From Calliopsis andreniformis (Eukaryota; Arthropoda; Insecta; Hymenoptera; Andrenidae), in NCBI RefSeq assembly GCF_051401765.1, contig NW_027480596.1, positions 558,001 through 622,000 of the forward strand: a stretch of DNA of 64,000 nucleotides. Direction: 5' to 3'. This document shows positions 48,922 to 63,124 of the stretch, piece by piece. Each line of letters opens with the position of its first letter. The first letter of the stretch is position 1. The notes under the pieces were generated by a model that was not told where the DNA came from, searched no databases, and worked only from the letters and a program-made list of their open reading frames with translations. The position numbers were made by a program, and so were the translations under genes.

Positions 48922-51900
48922 CATCCTCAATCCTCAATCCTCAATCCTCAATCCTCAATCGTCAGGCTTCAATCCTCAATACTCAATCTTCAATCCCCAA
49001 TCCTCAATACTCATTCCTCAATCCTCATTCTTCAATCCTCAATACCCAATCCTCAACTTTCAATCCTCAATCCTCAATCCTCAACTCTCAATCCTCAATC
49101 CTCAGTCCTCAGTTCTCAAACCTCAATCCTCAACCCTCAGCCCTCATCCTCAATCCTCAATCCACAATCCTCAAACCTCAATCCTCAACCGTCAGTCCTC
49201 GTCCTCAATCCTCAACCCTCAGCCCTCATCCTCCATCCTCAATCCTCAATCTTCAATCCTCAATACTCAATCCTCAATCCTCAATCCTCAATCCTGAATC
49301 CTCAATCCTCAGTCCTCAAACATCAAACCTGAATCCTCAATCCTGAATCCTCAATCTTCAGACCTGAGTCCTCAACAATCGGTAGTCAATCCTCAATCCT
49401 CAGTAGAATATCCTCAATTCACAGTTTTCAACACTCAATACTCGATCTGCAATCTTCAAGCCACTATCCACTAACATAAATTCTCATCACTCAACCATCA
49501 ACACTCAGACCTCAATGTTCAATCCTCAATCCTCAATACTCAACCATCTATGCTCAATTCTCAATACTCAATAGGATATCCCGAATTCTCATTATTCAAT
49601 ACTCAATCCTCAATATTCAATAATCAAATCGCAATCCTCAAACATCAACTCTCAATACTCAATCCTCAATACTTTGTCCTCTCTCTTCAAACCTCCATCC
49701 TCAATCCTCAATACTCAAGCGTGAATCCTCAATGCTCAATCCTCAATCCTGAATCCCCAACCCTCAATCCTCAGTCCTCAAACCTCAATCCGGAATCCTC
49801 AATCCTGAATCCTCAATCTTCAGCCGTCAGTCATCAACAACCAATTGTCAATCCTCAATCCTTAATATTCAATCCTCAATCCTCAATCCGCAATCCTCAA
49901 TCCTCAATCTTCAATCCTCAATGCTCAATCTTCAATCCTCAATCTTTAATCCTCAATCCTCAATCTTAAATCCTCAATGCTCAATCCTCAATCCTCAATC
50001 CTCAGACCTCAATCCTCAATCCTCAATCCTCAAACCTCAATCCTCAACCGTCAGTCCTGGTCCTCGAACCTCAACCCTCAATCCTCAATCCTCAACCTTC
50101 AATCATCAATACTCAAACTTCAATCCTCAATCCTCAATCCTCAATCCTCAATATTCAACGCACAACCCTCAACCATCAATCCTCAATACTCAACCATCAA
50201 TCCTCAATTCTCAATACTCAATAGGATATCCTGAATTCTCATGGTTCAATACTCAATCCACAATATTCAATAATCAAATCTCAGTCCTCAAACATCAATA
50301 CTCAACACTCAATCCTCAACACGCAGTCCTCTCTCTTCAATCCTCCATCCTCAATCCTCAATCCTCAAGCGTCAATCCTCAATCCTCAATCCTCAAACCT
50401 CAATCCTCAGTCCTCAAGCCTCCACCCCGAATCCTCAATCCTGAATCCTCAATCTTCAGCCATAAGTCCTCAACAATCAATTGTCAATCCTCAATCCTCA
50501 ATAGAATATCCTCAATTCACAGCTTTCAATACTCAATCCCCATTCTTCAATCTTCAAATCTCAATCCACTAACATCAATTCTCATCACGCATCCCACAAC
50601 ACACAGTCCTCAATCTTCAATCCTCAATCCTCAATCCTCAATCTTCAATCCTCAATCCTCAATCCTCAATCCTCAACCCTCAATCTTCAATCCTCAATAC
50701 TCAATCTGCAATCCTCAATCCTCAATCCTCAATCCTCAATCCTCATTCTTCAATCCTCAGTGCCCAGTCCTCAATCTTGAATCCTCAATCCTCAATCCTC
50801 GATTCTCATTCCTCAATCCTCAATCGTCAATCCTCAATCCTCAATCGTCAACCCTCAATCCTCAATGTTGAATCCTCAATACCCAATCCTCAGTCTTCAA
50901 TCCTCAATCCTCAATCCTTAATCCTCAATCCTCAATCTTCAATCCTCAATCCTCAATCCTCAATTCTCAATCCTCAATCCTCAATCCTCAGACCTCAAAC
51001 ATCAATACTCAACCCTCAGTCCTCGTCCTCGATCCACAACCCTCAATCCTCAATCCTCAGTCCTAAATCCTCAATCCTCAATCCTCAAACCTCAATCCTC
51101 AACCGTCAGTCCCCGTCCTCAATCCTCAAACATGAATCCTCAATCCTCAACCTTCAATCATCAATACTCAATCTTCAATCCTCAATTATCAATCCTCAAT
51201 CTTCAATCCTCAATACTCAATCTTCAATAATCAGTCCTCAATACTCAATCCTCAATACTCAATCATCAATCGTCAATACTCAATCCCCAATCCTGAACCT
51301 TCAATCCTCAATCCTCAATCCTCAATCCTCAATCCTCAATCTTAAATCCTCAATACTCAATCTTCATTCCTCAATCCTCAATCCTCAATCCTCAATCCTC
51401 AATCCTCGATCCTCAATCCTCAATCCTCAATCCTCATTCTTCAATCCTCAATACTCAGTATTCAATACTCAATCCTCAATCCTCAATCCTCAATCCTCAT
51501 TCTTCAATCCTCAATACCCAATCCACAATCTTCAATCCTCAATCCTCAATCCTCAATTCTCAATCCTCAATCCTCAATCCTCAGACCTCAAACAGCAATA
51601 CTCAACCCTCAGTCCTCGTCCTCAATCCACAACCATCAATCCTCAATCCTCAATGTTCAATCCGCAATACCCAATCCTCAATCGTCAATCCTCAATCCTC
51701 AATCCTCAATCCTCAATCCTCAGTCCTCGAACCTCAAACCTGTATCCTCAATCCTGAATCCTCGATCCTCAATCTTCAATCCTCAATACTCAGTCTTCAA
51801 TCCTCAATCCTCAATCCTCAATCCTCAATCCTCAATCCTCATTCTTCAATCCTCAATACCCAAACCTCAATCTTCAATCCTCTCTCAATCTTCAATCCTC

Positions 51901-52750
51901 TGTCCTCAATCCTCAATTCTCAATCCTCAATCCTCAATCCTCAGACCTCAAACAGCAATACTCAATCCTCAGTCCTCGTCCTCAATCCACAACCATCAAT
52001 ACTGAATCCTCAATCTTCAATCATCAATATTCAATCTTCAGGCCTCAATCCTCAATCCTCAATCCTCAAACCTCAATCCTCAACCGTCAGTCCTCGTTCT
52101 CAAACCTCAACCCTCAATCCTCAATCCTCAATCTTCAATCATCAATACTCAATCTTCAATCCTCTATCCTCAATCCTCAATCCTCAATCCTCAATCCACA
52201 ATATTCAACGCACAGCCCTCAACCATCAATCCTCAATACTCAACCATCAAACCTCAATTCTCAATACTCAAAAGAATATCCTGAATTATCATGGTTCAAT
52301 ACTCAATCCACAATATTCAATAATCAAATCTCAATCCTCAAACATCAATTCTCAACACGCAATCCTCAACACTCAGTCCTCTCTCATCAGTCCTCCATCC
52401 TCAATCCTCAATCCTCAAGCGTCAATACTCAATCCTCAATCCTCAATCCTCAATCCTCAGTAATCAATCCTCAATCTTCAATACTGAATCGTCAATCCTC
52501 TGTCCTCAATCCTCAATCCTCAATCCTCGTTCCTCAAACCTCAATCCTCAATCTTCAATCCTCAATAATCAATCTCCAATCCTAGATCCTCAATCCCCAA
52601 TCATCAATCCTTAATCCTCTATCATCAATCCTCAATCCCCATTCCTCAATCTTCAATCCTCAATACTCAATCTTCAATAATCAATCCTCAATTCTCAATC
52701 CTCAATACTCAATTCTCAATCGTCAATACTCAATCCCCAATCCTCAATCT
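48922..52750. repeat. Mosaic of right-domain modules
   Basis: 48,922-49,930 is a shortened relative of 46.0-47.4 kb (the GGATATCCCGAATTC variant near 49,568 is 2,529 bp after the one at 47,041). Further modules are a W-type near 50,221, a C near 50,500 and a W-type near 52,270 (GAATTATCATGG). A single isolated U module lies at about 52,565-52,590, the only one to the right of 43 kb. One stretch at about 51,870-51,900 reads TCCTCTCTCAATC, a local irregularity. No gene is seen. Confidence 0.72.
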
Positions 52751-55700
52751 TCAATCCTCAATCCTCAATCCTCAATCCTCAATCCTCAATCTTCAATCCT
52801 CAATACACAATCTTCAATCCTCAATCCTCAATCCTCAGTCCTCAATCTTCAATCCTCAATACTCAATCTTCAATCCTCAATCCTCAATCCTCAATACTCA
52901 ATCCACATTCTTCAATCCTCAACACCCAATCCTCAATCTTCAATCCTCAACCCTCAGTCCTCAATTCTCAATCCTCAATCCTCAATCCTCAGACCTCAAA
53001 CATCAATACTCAACCCTCAGTCCTCGTCCTCAATCCACAACCCTCAATCCTCGATCCTCAATCCTCAATTCTCAATCCTCAATACTCAATCCTCAATCGT
53101 CGATCCTCAATCCCCAATCCTCAATCTTCAATCCTCAATCCTCAATCCTCAATCCTCATTGCTCAAACCTCAATCCTCAACCCTCAGTCCTCATCCTCAA
53201 TTCTCAATTCTCAATCCCCAATCCTCAATCCTCAATCCTCAATCCTGAATCCTCAATCCTCAGACCTCAAATAGCAATACTCAACCCTCAGTCCTCGTCC
53301 TCAATCTTCAATCCGCAATCCTCAATCCACAATCCTCGATCCTCAGTCTGTAATCCTCAATACTCAATCTTCAATCCTCCATCCTCAATCTTCAATCCTC
53401 CATCCTCAATCCTCAATCGTCAGGCTTCAATCCTCAATACTCAATCTTCAAACCCCAATACTCAATACTCATTCCTCAATCCTCATTCTTCAATCCTCAA
53501 TACCCAATCCTCAACTTTCAATCCTCAATCCTCAATCCTCAACTCTCAATCCTCAATCCTCAGTCCTCAGTCCTCAAACCTCAATCCTCAACCCTCAGCC
53601 CTCATCCTCAATCCTCAATCCTCAGTCTTCAATCCTCAGTCCTCAATCCTCAATCCTCAATCCTCAATCCTCAATCATCAATCCTCAATCATCAATCCTC
53701 AATCTTCAATACTCAATCCTCAACCCTCAATCCTCAATCCTCAATACTCAACCATCAATCCTCAATTTGCAATACTCAATAGAATATCCTGAATTCTCAG
53801 GATTCTATACTCAAACCTCAATCCTCAACCCTCTGCCGTCATTCTCAATCCTCAATCCACAATCCTCAAACCTCAATCCTGAACCGTCAGTCCTCGTCCT
53901 CAATCCTCAACCCTCAATCCTCAATCCTCCCATCTTCAGTCATCAATACTCAACCTTCAATCCTCAATCCTCAATCCTCAGTCCTCGAACCTCAATCCTG
54001 AATCCTCAATCCTCAATCCTCAATCCTCAATCCTCAATCCTCAATCCTCAAACCTCAATATCAATCCTCAATCCTCAATCCTCAGTCCTCAACCCTCAGC
54101 CCTCATCCTCCATCCTCAATCCTCAATCTTCAATCCTCAATCCTCAATCCTCAATACTCAATCCTCAATCCTCGATCCTCAATCCTCAGTCCTCAAACAT
54201 CAAACCTGAATCCTCAATCCTGAATCCTCAATCTTCAGACCTCAGTCCTCAACAATCGGTAGTCAATCCTCAATCCTCAGTAGAATATCCTCAATTCACA
54301 GTTGTCAACACTCAATACTCGATCTGCAATCTTCAAGCCACTATCCACTAACACCAATTCTCATCACTCAACCCTCAACACTCAGACTTCAATGTTCAAT
54401 CCTCAATCCTCAATACTCAACACTCAATGCTCAATTCTCAATACTCAATAGGATATCCCGAATTCTCATTATTCAATACTCAATCCTCAATATTCAATAA
54501 TCAAATCGCAATCCTCAAACATCAACTCTCAATACTCAATCCTCAATACTTTGTCCTCTCTCTTCAATCCTCCATCCTCAATCCTGAATACTCAAGCGTC
54601 AATCCTCAATGCTCAATCCTCAATCCTCAATCCCCAACCCTCAATCCTCAGTCCTCAAACCTCAATCCGGAATCCTCAATCCTGAATCCTCAATCTTCAG
54701 CCGTCAGTCCTCAACAATCAATTGTCAATCCTCAATCCTCAATCCGCAATCCTCAATCTTCAATCTTCAATCCTCAATGCTCAATCTTCAATCCTCAATC
54801 TTCAATCCCCAATCCTCAATCCTCAATCCTCAATCCTCAATCATCAATCTTCAATCCTCAGACCTCAAGCAGCAATACTCAACCCTCAGTCCTCGTCCTC
54901 AATCCACAACAATCAATACTCAATCCTCAATCATCAATCCTCAATCCTCAACCTTCAAGCCTCAATACTCAATCTTCAATCCTCAATCCTCAATCCTCAA
55001 TCCTCAAACCTCAATCCTCAATCCTCAATCGTCAATCTTCAATCCTGAATACTCAATCTTCAATCCTCAATCCTCAATCCTCAATCCTCATTCTTCAATC
55101 CTCAATACCCAATCCTCAACCTTCTATCCTCAATCCTCAATCCTCAATCCTCAATCCTCAGCCATCAGTCCTCAACAATCAGTTGTCAATCCTCAATCCT
55201 CAATATAATATCCTCAATTCACAGTTTTCAATACTCAAACCCCATTCTTCTATCTTCAAATCTCAATCCACAAACATCAACTCTCATCACGCAACCCTCA
55301 ACACTCAGTCCCCAGTCCTCAATATTCAATCCTCAATCCTCAATCCTCAATCCACAATCCTCAACGTTCAATCCTCAATACTCAATCTTCAATGCTCATT
55401 CCTCAATCCTCAATCCTCAATTCTCAATCCTCAATCGTCAATCTTCAATCGCCAATACTCAATCTTCAATCCCCAATCCTCAATCCTCGGTCCTCAATCC
55501 TCAATCGTCCATCTCCAATCCTGAATGCTCAATCTTCAATCCTCAATCCTCAATCCTCAATCCTCAATCCTCAATCCTCATTCTTCAATCCTCAATACCC
55601 AATCCTCAATCTCCAATCCTCAATCCTCAATCATCAAATCTCAATCCTCAATCCTCAGTCCTCAGTCCTCAAACCTCAATCCTCAACCCTCAGCCCTCAT

Positions 55701-57706
55701 CCTCAATCCTCAATCCTCAATCCTCAATATTCAACGCACAACCCTCAGCTATCAATCCTCAACACTCAACCATCAATCCTCAATTCTCAATACTCAATAG
55801 AATATCCTGAATTCTCATGGTTCAATACTCAATCGACAATATTCAATAATCAAATCTCAATCCTCAAACATCAATTCTCAACACTCAATCCTCAACACTC
55901 AGTCCTCTCTCATCAATCCTCCATCCTCAATCCTCAATCCTCAAGAGTCAGTCATCAATCCTCAATCCTCAACCCTCAATCCTCAGTCCTCAAACCTCCA
56001 CCACGAATCCTCAATCCTGAATCCTCAATCTTCAGACATAAGACCTCAAAAATCAATTGTCAATCCTCAATCCTCAATAGAATATCCTTAATTCACAGTT
56101 TTCAATACTCAATCCCCATTCTTCAATCTTCAAATCTCAACCCTCAATCATCAATTCTCAACACTCAATCCTCAACACACAGTCCTCTCTCTTCAATCCT
56201 CCATCCTCAATCCTCAATCCTCAACTCTCAATCCTTAATCCTCAATCCTCAGAGTTCAAACATCTATACTCAACCCTCAGTCCTCGTCGCCAATCCACAA
56301 CACTCAATACTCAATCCTCAATCTTCGATTATCCATATTCAATCTTCAATCCTCAATCCTCAATGCTCAATCCTCAATCCTCAATGTTCAATCCTCAATA
56401 CCCAATCCTCAATCTTCAATCCTCAATCCTGAATCCTCAATCCTCAACCCTCAATCCTCAATCCACAGTCCTCAAACCACAATCCTGAATCCTCAATCCT
56501 GAATCCTCAATCTTCAGAACTCAGTCCTCAACGATCAGTAGTCAAACCTCAATCCTCAATAGAATATCATCAAATCACAGCTTTCAATACCCAACACTCA
56601 ATCTGCAATCTTCAAATCTCTATCCACAGACATCAATTCTCATCACTCAACCCTCAACACTCAGTCCCCAAACCTCACCATTCAATCCTCAACCCTCAAT
56701 CCTCAATCCACAATCCTCAACATTCAATCCTCAATACTCAATCTTCAATCCTCAATCCTCAATCCTCAATCCACAATCCTCAATTCTCAACCCTCAATCG
56801 TCAATCTTCAATCCTCAATAATCAATCTTCAATCCTCAATCCTCAATCCTCAATCCTCAATCCTCATACTACAATCCTCAATACCCAATCCGCAAGCTTC
56901 AATCCTCAATCCTCAATACTCAATTCTCAATCCTCAACCCTCAGTCATCAGTCCTCAAACCTCAATCCTCAACCCTCAGCCCTCTTCCTCAATCCTCAAT
57001 CCTCAATCCTCAATCCTCAATATTCAGCCCTCAGTCCTCAACAATCAGTTGTCAATCGTCAATCCTCAATAGAGTATCCTCAATTCACAGTTTTCAATAC
57101 TCAATAGTCAATCTGCAATCTTCAGATCCCTATCCACAAACACCAATTCTCATCACTCAACCCTCAACACTCAGTACTCAATGTTCAATCCTCAATCCTC
57201 AATTCTCAATCTTCAGTCCTCAATACTGAATCTTCAATCCTCAACCCTCAATCCTCAATCCTCAATCCTCAATACTTAATCTTCAATCCTCAGTCCCCAA
57301 TCCTCAATCTTCAATCCTCAATCCTCAATCCTCAATCCTCGATCCTCAGTCCTCAATCCTCAATCCTCAATCCTCAATGTTCAATCCGCAATACCCAATC
57401 CTCAATCTTCAATCCTCAATCCTCAATCCTCAATCCTCGATCCTCAATCCTCAATCCTCAATCCTCAGTCCTCAAACCTCAATCCTCAGACCACATCCTC
57501 AACCCTCAGTCCTCAATCCTCAGTTCTCTGTCCTCAAACTTCAATCCTCAACCCTCAGACCTCATCCTCAATCCTCAATCGTCAATCCTCAATCCCCAAT
57601 CCTCAATCTTCAATCCTCAATCCTCAATCCTCAATCCTCATTCCTCAAACCTCAATCCTCAACCCTCAGACCTCATCCTCAATTCTCAATTCTCAATCCT
57701 CAATCC
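52751..57706. repeat. Higher-order repeat unit R1, first tandem copy (4,956 bp)
   Basis: Left edge is the mismatch 52,750T/57,706C. Offset to the second copy is 4,956 to about 55,080, then 4,970, 5,411 and finally 5,418. Counting 15 six-base units and one eight-base unit gives minus 14, matching 4,956 as 7 x 710 minus 14. It carries a G module (53,786-53,803), several C modules and the GGATATCCCGAATTC variant. At 55,306 the sequence joins the left half of one C module to the right flank of another. Confidence 0.92.
53786..53803. repeat. G-module inverted repeat
   Basis: Same arms with loop ATTC, in the first R1 copy. Confidence 0.85.
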
Positions 57707-58741
57707 TCAATCCTCAATCCTCAATCCTCAATCCTCAATCCTCAATCTTCAATCCTCAATACACAATCTTCAATCCTCAATCCTCAATCCTCAGTCCTCA
57801 ATCTTCAATCCTCAATACTCAATCTTCAATCCTCAATCCTCAATCCTCAATACTCAATCCACATTCTTCAATCCTCAACACCCAATCCTCAATCTTCAAT
57901 CCTCAACCCTCAGTCCTCAATTCTCAATCCTCAATCCTCAATCCTCAGACCTCAAACATCAATACTCAACCCTCAGTCCTCGTCCTCAATCCACAACCCT
58001 CAATCCTCGATCCTCAATCCTCAATTCTCAATCCTCAATACTCAATCCTCAATCGTCGATCCTCAATCCCCAATCCTCAATCTTCAATCCTCAATCCTCA
58101 ATCCTCAATCCTCATTGCTCAAACCTCAATCCTCAACCCTCAGTCCTCATCCTCAATTCTCAATTCTCAATCCCCAATCCTCAATCCTCAATCCTCAATC
58201 CTGAATCCTCAATCCTCAGACCTCAAATAGCAATACTCAACCCTCAGTCCTCGTCCTCAATCTTCAATCCGCAATCCTCAATCCACAATCCTCGATCCTC
58301 AGTCTGTAATCCTCAATACTCAATCTTCAATCCTCCATCCTCAATCTTCAATCCTCCATCCTCAATCCTCAATCGTCAGGCTTCAATCCTCAATACTCAA
58401 TCTTCAATCCCCAATACTCAATACTCATTCCTCAATCCTCATTCTTCAATCCTCAATACCCAATCCTCAACTTTCAATCCTCAATCCTCAATCCTCAACT
58501 CTCAATCCTCAATCCTCAGTCCTCAGTCCTCAAACCTCAATCCTCAACCCTCAGCCCTCATCCTCAATCCTCAATCCTCAGTCTTCAATCCTCAGTCCTC
58601 AATCCTCAATCCTCAATCCTCAATCCTCAATCATCAATCCTCAATCATCAATCCTCAATCTTCAATACTCAATCCTCAACCCTCAATCCTCAATCCTCAA
58701 TACTCAACCATCAATCCTCAATTTGCAATACTCAATAGAAT

Positions 58742-58759
58742 ATCCTGAATTCTCAGGAT
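58742..58759. repeat. G-module inverted repeat (last in the window)
   Basis: Same arms with loop ATTC, in the second R1 copy, 4,956 bp after its counterpart. I find none to the right of it. Confidence 0.85.
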
Positions 58760-60275
58760 TCTATACTCAAACCTCAATCCTCAACCCTCTGCCGTCATTC
58801 TCAATCCTCAATCCACAATCCTCAAACCTCAATCCTGAACCGTCAGTCCTCGTCCTCAATCCTCAACCCTCAATCCTCAATCCTCCCATCTTCAATCATC
58901 AATACTCAACCTTCAATCCTCAATCCTCAATCCTCAGTCCTCGAACCTCAATCCTGAATCCTCAATCCTCAATCCTCAATCCTCAATCCTCAATCCTCAA
59001 TCCTCAAACCTCAATATCAATCCTCAATCCTCAATCCTCAGTCCTCAACCCTCAGCCCTCATCCTCCATCCTCAATCCTCAATCTTCAATCCTCAATCCT
59101 CAATCCTCAATACTCAATCCTCAATCCTCGATCCTCAATCCTCAGTCCTCAAACATCAAACCTGAATCCTCAATCCTGAATCCTCAATCTTCAGACCTCA
59201 GTCCTCAACAATCGGTAGTCAATCCTCAATCCTCAGTAGAATATCCTCAATTCACAGTTGTCAACACTCAATACTCGATCTGCAATCTTCAAGCCACTAT
59301 CCACTAACACCAATTCTCATCACTCAACCCTCAACACTCAGACTTCAATGTTCAATCCTCAATCCTCAATACTCAACACTCAATGCTCAATTCTCAATAC
59401 TCAATAGGATATCCCGAATTCTCATTATTCAATACTCAATCCTCAATATTCAATAATCAAATCGCAATCCTCAAACATCAACTCTCAATACTCAATCCTC
59501 AATACTTTGTCCTCTCTCTTCAATCCTCCATCCTCAATCCTCAATACTCAAGCGTCAATCCTCAATGCTCAATCCTCAATCCTCAATCCCCAACCCTCAA
59601 TCCTCAGTCCTCAAACCTCAATCCGGAATCCTCAATCCTGAATCCTCAATCTTCAGCCGTCAGTCCTCAACAATCAATTGTCAATCCTCAATCCTCAATC
59701 CGCAATCCTCAATCTTCAATCTTCAATCCTCAATGCTCAATCTTCAATCCTCAATCTTCAATCCCCAATCCTCAATCCTCAATCCTCAATCCTCAATCAT
59801 CAATCTTCAATCCTCAGACCTTAAGCAGCAATACTCAACCCTCAGTCCTCGTCCTCAATCCACAACAATCAATACTCAATCCTCAATCATCAATCCTCAA
59901 TCCTCAACCTTCAAGCCTCAATATTCAATCTTCAATCCTCAATCCTCAATCCTCAATCCTCAAACCTCAATCCTCAATCCTCAATCGTCAATCTTCAATC
60001 CTGAATACTCAATCTTCAATCCTCAATCCTCAATCCTCAATCCTCAATCCTCAATCCTCATTCTTCAATCCTCAATACCCAATCCTCAACCTTCTATCCT
60101 CAATCCTCAATCCTCAATCCTCAATCCTCAGCCATCAGTCCTCAACAATCAGTTGTCAATCCTCAATCCTCAATATAATATCCTCAATTCACAGTTTTCA
60201 ATACTCAAACCCCATTCTTCTATCTTCAAATCTCAATCCACAAACATCAACACTCATCACGCAACCCTCAACACT

Positions 60276-60716
60276 CAGTCCTCAATCTTCAATCCTCAAT
60301 CCTCATTCCTCAATCCTCAACCTTCAATCCTCAATACTCAATCTTCAATCCTCAATCCTCAATTCTCAATCCTCAATGCTTAATACTCAATCGTCAATCC
60401 TCAATCCCCAATCCTCAATCTTCAATCCTCAATGTTCAATGCGCAATACCTAGTCCTCAATCTTCAATCCACAATCCTCAGTCCTCAATCCTCAATCCTC
60501 AATCCTCAATCCTCAATCCTCAGTCCTCAAACCTCAATCCTGAATCCTCAAACCTGAATCCTCATTCGTCAGCCCTCAGACCTCAACAATCAGTTGTCAA
60601 TCCTCAATACTCAATTGAATATCATCAATTCACAGTTTTCATTACTCAATACTCAATCTGCAATCTTCAAATCTCTATCCACAAACATCAATTCTCATCA
60701 CTCAACCCTCAACACT
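60276..60716. repeat. 441-bp segment present only in the second R1 copy
   Basis: It is bounded by the same C-module ending (CAACACTCAGTCC) on both sides and is exactly 63 heptamers. Its left part follows 45,435-45,700 closely, including the CAATGCTTAATACT and AATGCGCAATACC landmarks. The older locus at 45.3-45.9 kb has both C modules at similar spacing, so the segment is likely ancestral and was lost from the first R1 copy at 55,306 by recombination between the two C modules. Confidence 0.85.
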
Positions 60717-63124
60717 CAGTCCCCAGTCCTCAATATTCAATCCTCAATCCTCAATCCTCAATCCACAATCCTCAACGTTCAATCCTCAATACTCAATCTT
60801 CAATGCTCATTCCTCAATCCTCAATCCTCAATTCTCAATCCTCAATCGTCAATCTTCAATCGCCAATACTCAATCTTCAATCCCCAATCCTCAATCCTCG
60901 GTCCTCAATCCTCAATCGTCCATCTCCAATCCTGAATGCTCAATCTTCAATCCTCAATCCTCAATCCTCAATCCTCAATCCTCAATCCTCATTCTTCAAT
61001 CCTCAATACCCAATCCTCAATCTCCAATCCTCAATCCTCAATCATCAAATCTCAATCCTCAATCCTCAGTCCTCAGTCCTCAAACCTCAATCCTCAACCC
61101 TCAGCCCTCATCCTCAATCCTCAATCCTCAATCCTCAATATTCAACGCACAACCCTCAGCTATCAATCCTCAACACTCAACCATCAATCCTCAATTCTCA
61201 ATACTCAATAGAATATCCTGAATTCTCATGGTTCAATACTCAATCGACAATATTCAATTACCAAATCTCAATCCTCAAACATCAATTCTCAACACTCAAT
61301 CCTCAACACTCAGTCCTCTCTCATCAATCCTCCATCCTCAATCCTCAATCCTCAAGAGTCAGTCATCAATCCTCAATCCTCAACCCTCAATCCTCAGTCC
61401 TCAAACCTCCACCACGAATCCTCAATCCTGAATCCTCAATCTTCAGACATAAGACCTCAAAAATCAATTGTCAATCCTCAATCCTCAATAGAATATCCTT
61501 AATTCACAGTTTTCAATACTCAATCCCCATTCTTCAATCTTCAAATCTCAACCCTCAATCATCAATTCTCAACACTCAATCCTCAACACACAGTCCTCTC
61601 TCTTCAATCCTCCATCCTCAATCCTCAATCCTCAACTCTCAATCCTTAATCCTCAATCCTCAGAGTTCAAACATCTATACTCAACCCTCAGTCCTCGTCG
61701 CCAATCCACAACACTCAATACTCAATCCTCAATCTTCGATTATCCATATTCAATCTTCAATCCTCAATCCTCAATGCTCAATCCTCAATCCTCAATGTTC
61801 AATCCTCAATACCCAATCCTCAATCTTCAATCCTCAATCCTGAATCCTCAATCCTCAACCCTCAATCCTCAATCCACAGTCCTCAAACCACAATCCTGAA
61901 TCCTCAATCCTGAATCCTCAATCTTCAGAACTCAGTCCTCAACGATCAGTAGTCAAACCTCAATCCTCAATAGAATATCATCAAATCACAGCTTTCAATA
62001 CCCAACACTCAATCTGCAATCTTCAAATCTCTATCCACAGACATCAATTCTCATCACTCAACCCTCAACACTCAGTCTCCAAACCTCACCATTCAATCCT
62101 CAACCCTCAATCCTCAATCCACAATCCTCAACATTCAATCCTCAATACTCAATCTTCAATCCTCAATCCTCAATCCTCAATCCACAATCCTCAATTCTCA
62201 ACCCTCAATCGTCAATCTTCAATCCTCAATAATCAATCTTCAATCCTCAATCCTCAATCCTCAATCCTCAATCCTCAATCCTCATACTACAATCCTCAAT
62301 ACCCAATCCGCAAGCTTCAATCCTCAATCCTCAATACTCAATTCTCAATCCTCAACCCTCAGTCATCAGTCCTCAAACCTCAATCCTCAACCCTCAGCCC
62401 TCTTCCTCAATCCTCAATCCTCAATCCTCAATCCTCAATATTCAGCCCTCAGTCCTCAACAATCAGTTGTCAATCGTCAATCCTCAATAGAGTATCCTCA
62501 ATTCACAGTTTTCAATACTCAATAGTCAATCTGCAATCTTCAGATCCCTATCCACAAACACCAATTCTCATCACTCAACCCTCAACACTCAGTACTCAAT
62601 GTTCAATCCTCAATCCTCAATTCTCAATCTTCAGTCCTCAATACTGAATCTTCAATCCTCAACCCTCAATCCTCAATCCTCAATCCTCAATACTTAATCT
62701 TCAATCCTCAGTCCCCAATCCTCAATCTTCAATCCTCAATCCTCAATCCTCAATCCTCGATCCTCAGTCCTCAATCCTCAATCCTCAATCCTCAATGTTC
62801 AATCCGCAATACCCAATCCTCAATCTTCAATCCTCAATCCTCAATCCTCAATCCTCGATCCTCAATCCTCAATCCTCAATCCTCAGTCCTCAAACCTCAA
62901 TCCTCAGACCACATCCTCAACCCTCAGTCCTCAATCCTCAGTTCTCTGTCCTCAAACTTCAATCCTCAACCCTCAGACCTCATCCTCAATCCTCAATCGT
63001 CAATCCTCAATCCCCAATCCTCAATCTTCAATCCTCAATCCTCAATCCTCAATCCTCATTCCTCAAACCTCAATCCTCAACCCTCAGACCTCATCCTCAA
63101 TTCTCAATTCTCAATCCTCAATCC

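Larger units (their letters stand above)
57707..63124. repeat. Higher-order repeat unit R1, second tandem copy (5,418 bp)
   Basis: Second copy of 52,751-57,706, longer by 14 bp (about 60,040), 441 bp (60,276-60,716) and 7 bp (before 62,795). Scattered substitutions include 53,936-region CAGTCAT versus CAATCAT and CAATAAT versus CAATTAC near 61,257. Similarity continues to about 63,150, then the sequence switches to a CAGACCT then CAAACAG landmark also found near 51,945. Confidence 0.92.

Noticed and set aside
51870..51905. Irregular TCCTCTCTCAATC stretch as a junction with foreign DNA
   Set aside because: It is a small phase irregularity of a few bases with ordinary heptamers on both sides.
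60276..60716. Mobile-element insertion in the second R1 copy
   Set aside because: The segment is made of the same heptamers, is a multiple of 7 bp, has no terminal repeats of its own and no target-site duplication beyond the C-module ends, and matches 45.4-45.7 kb.
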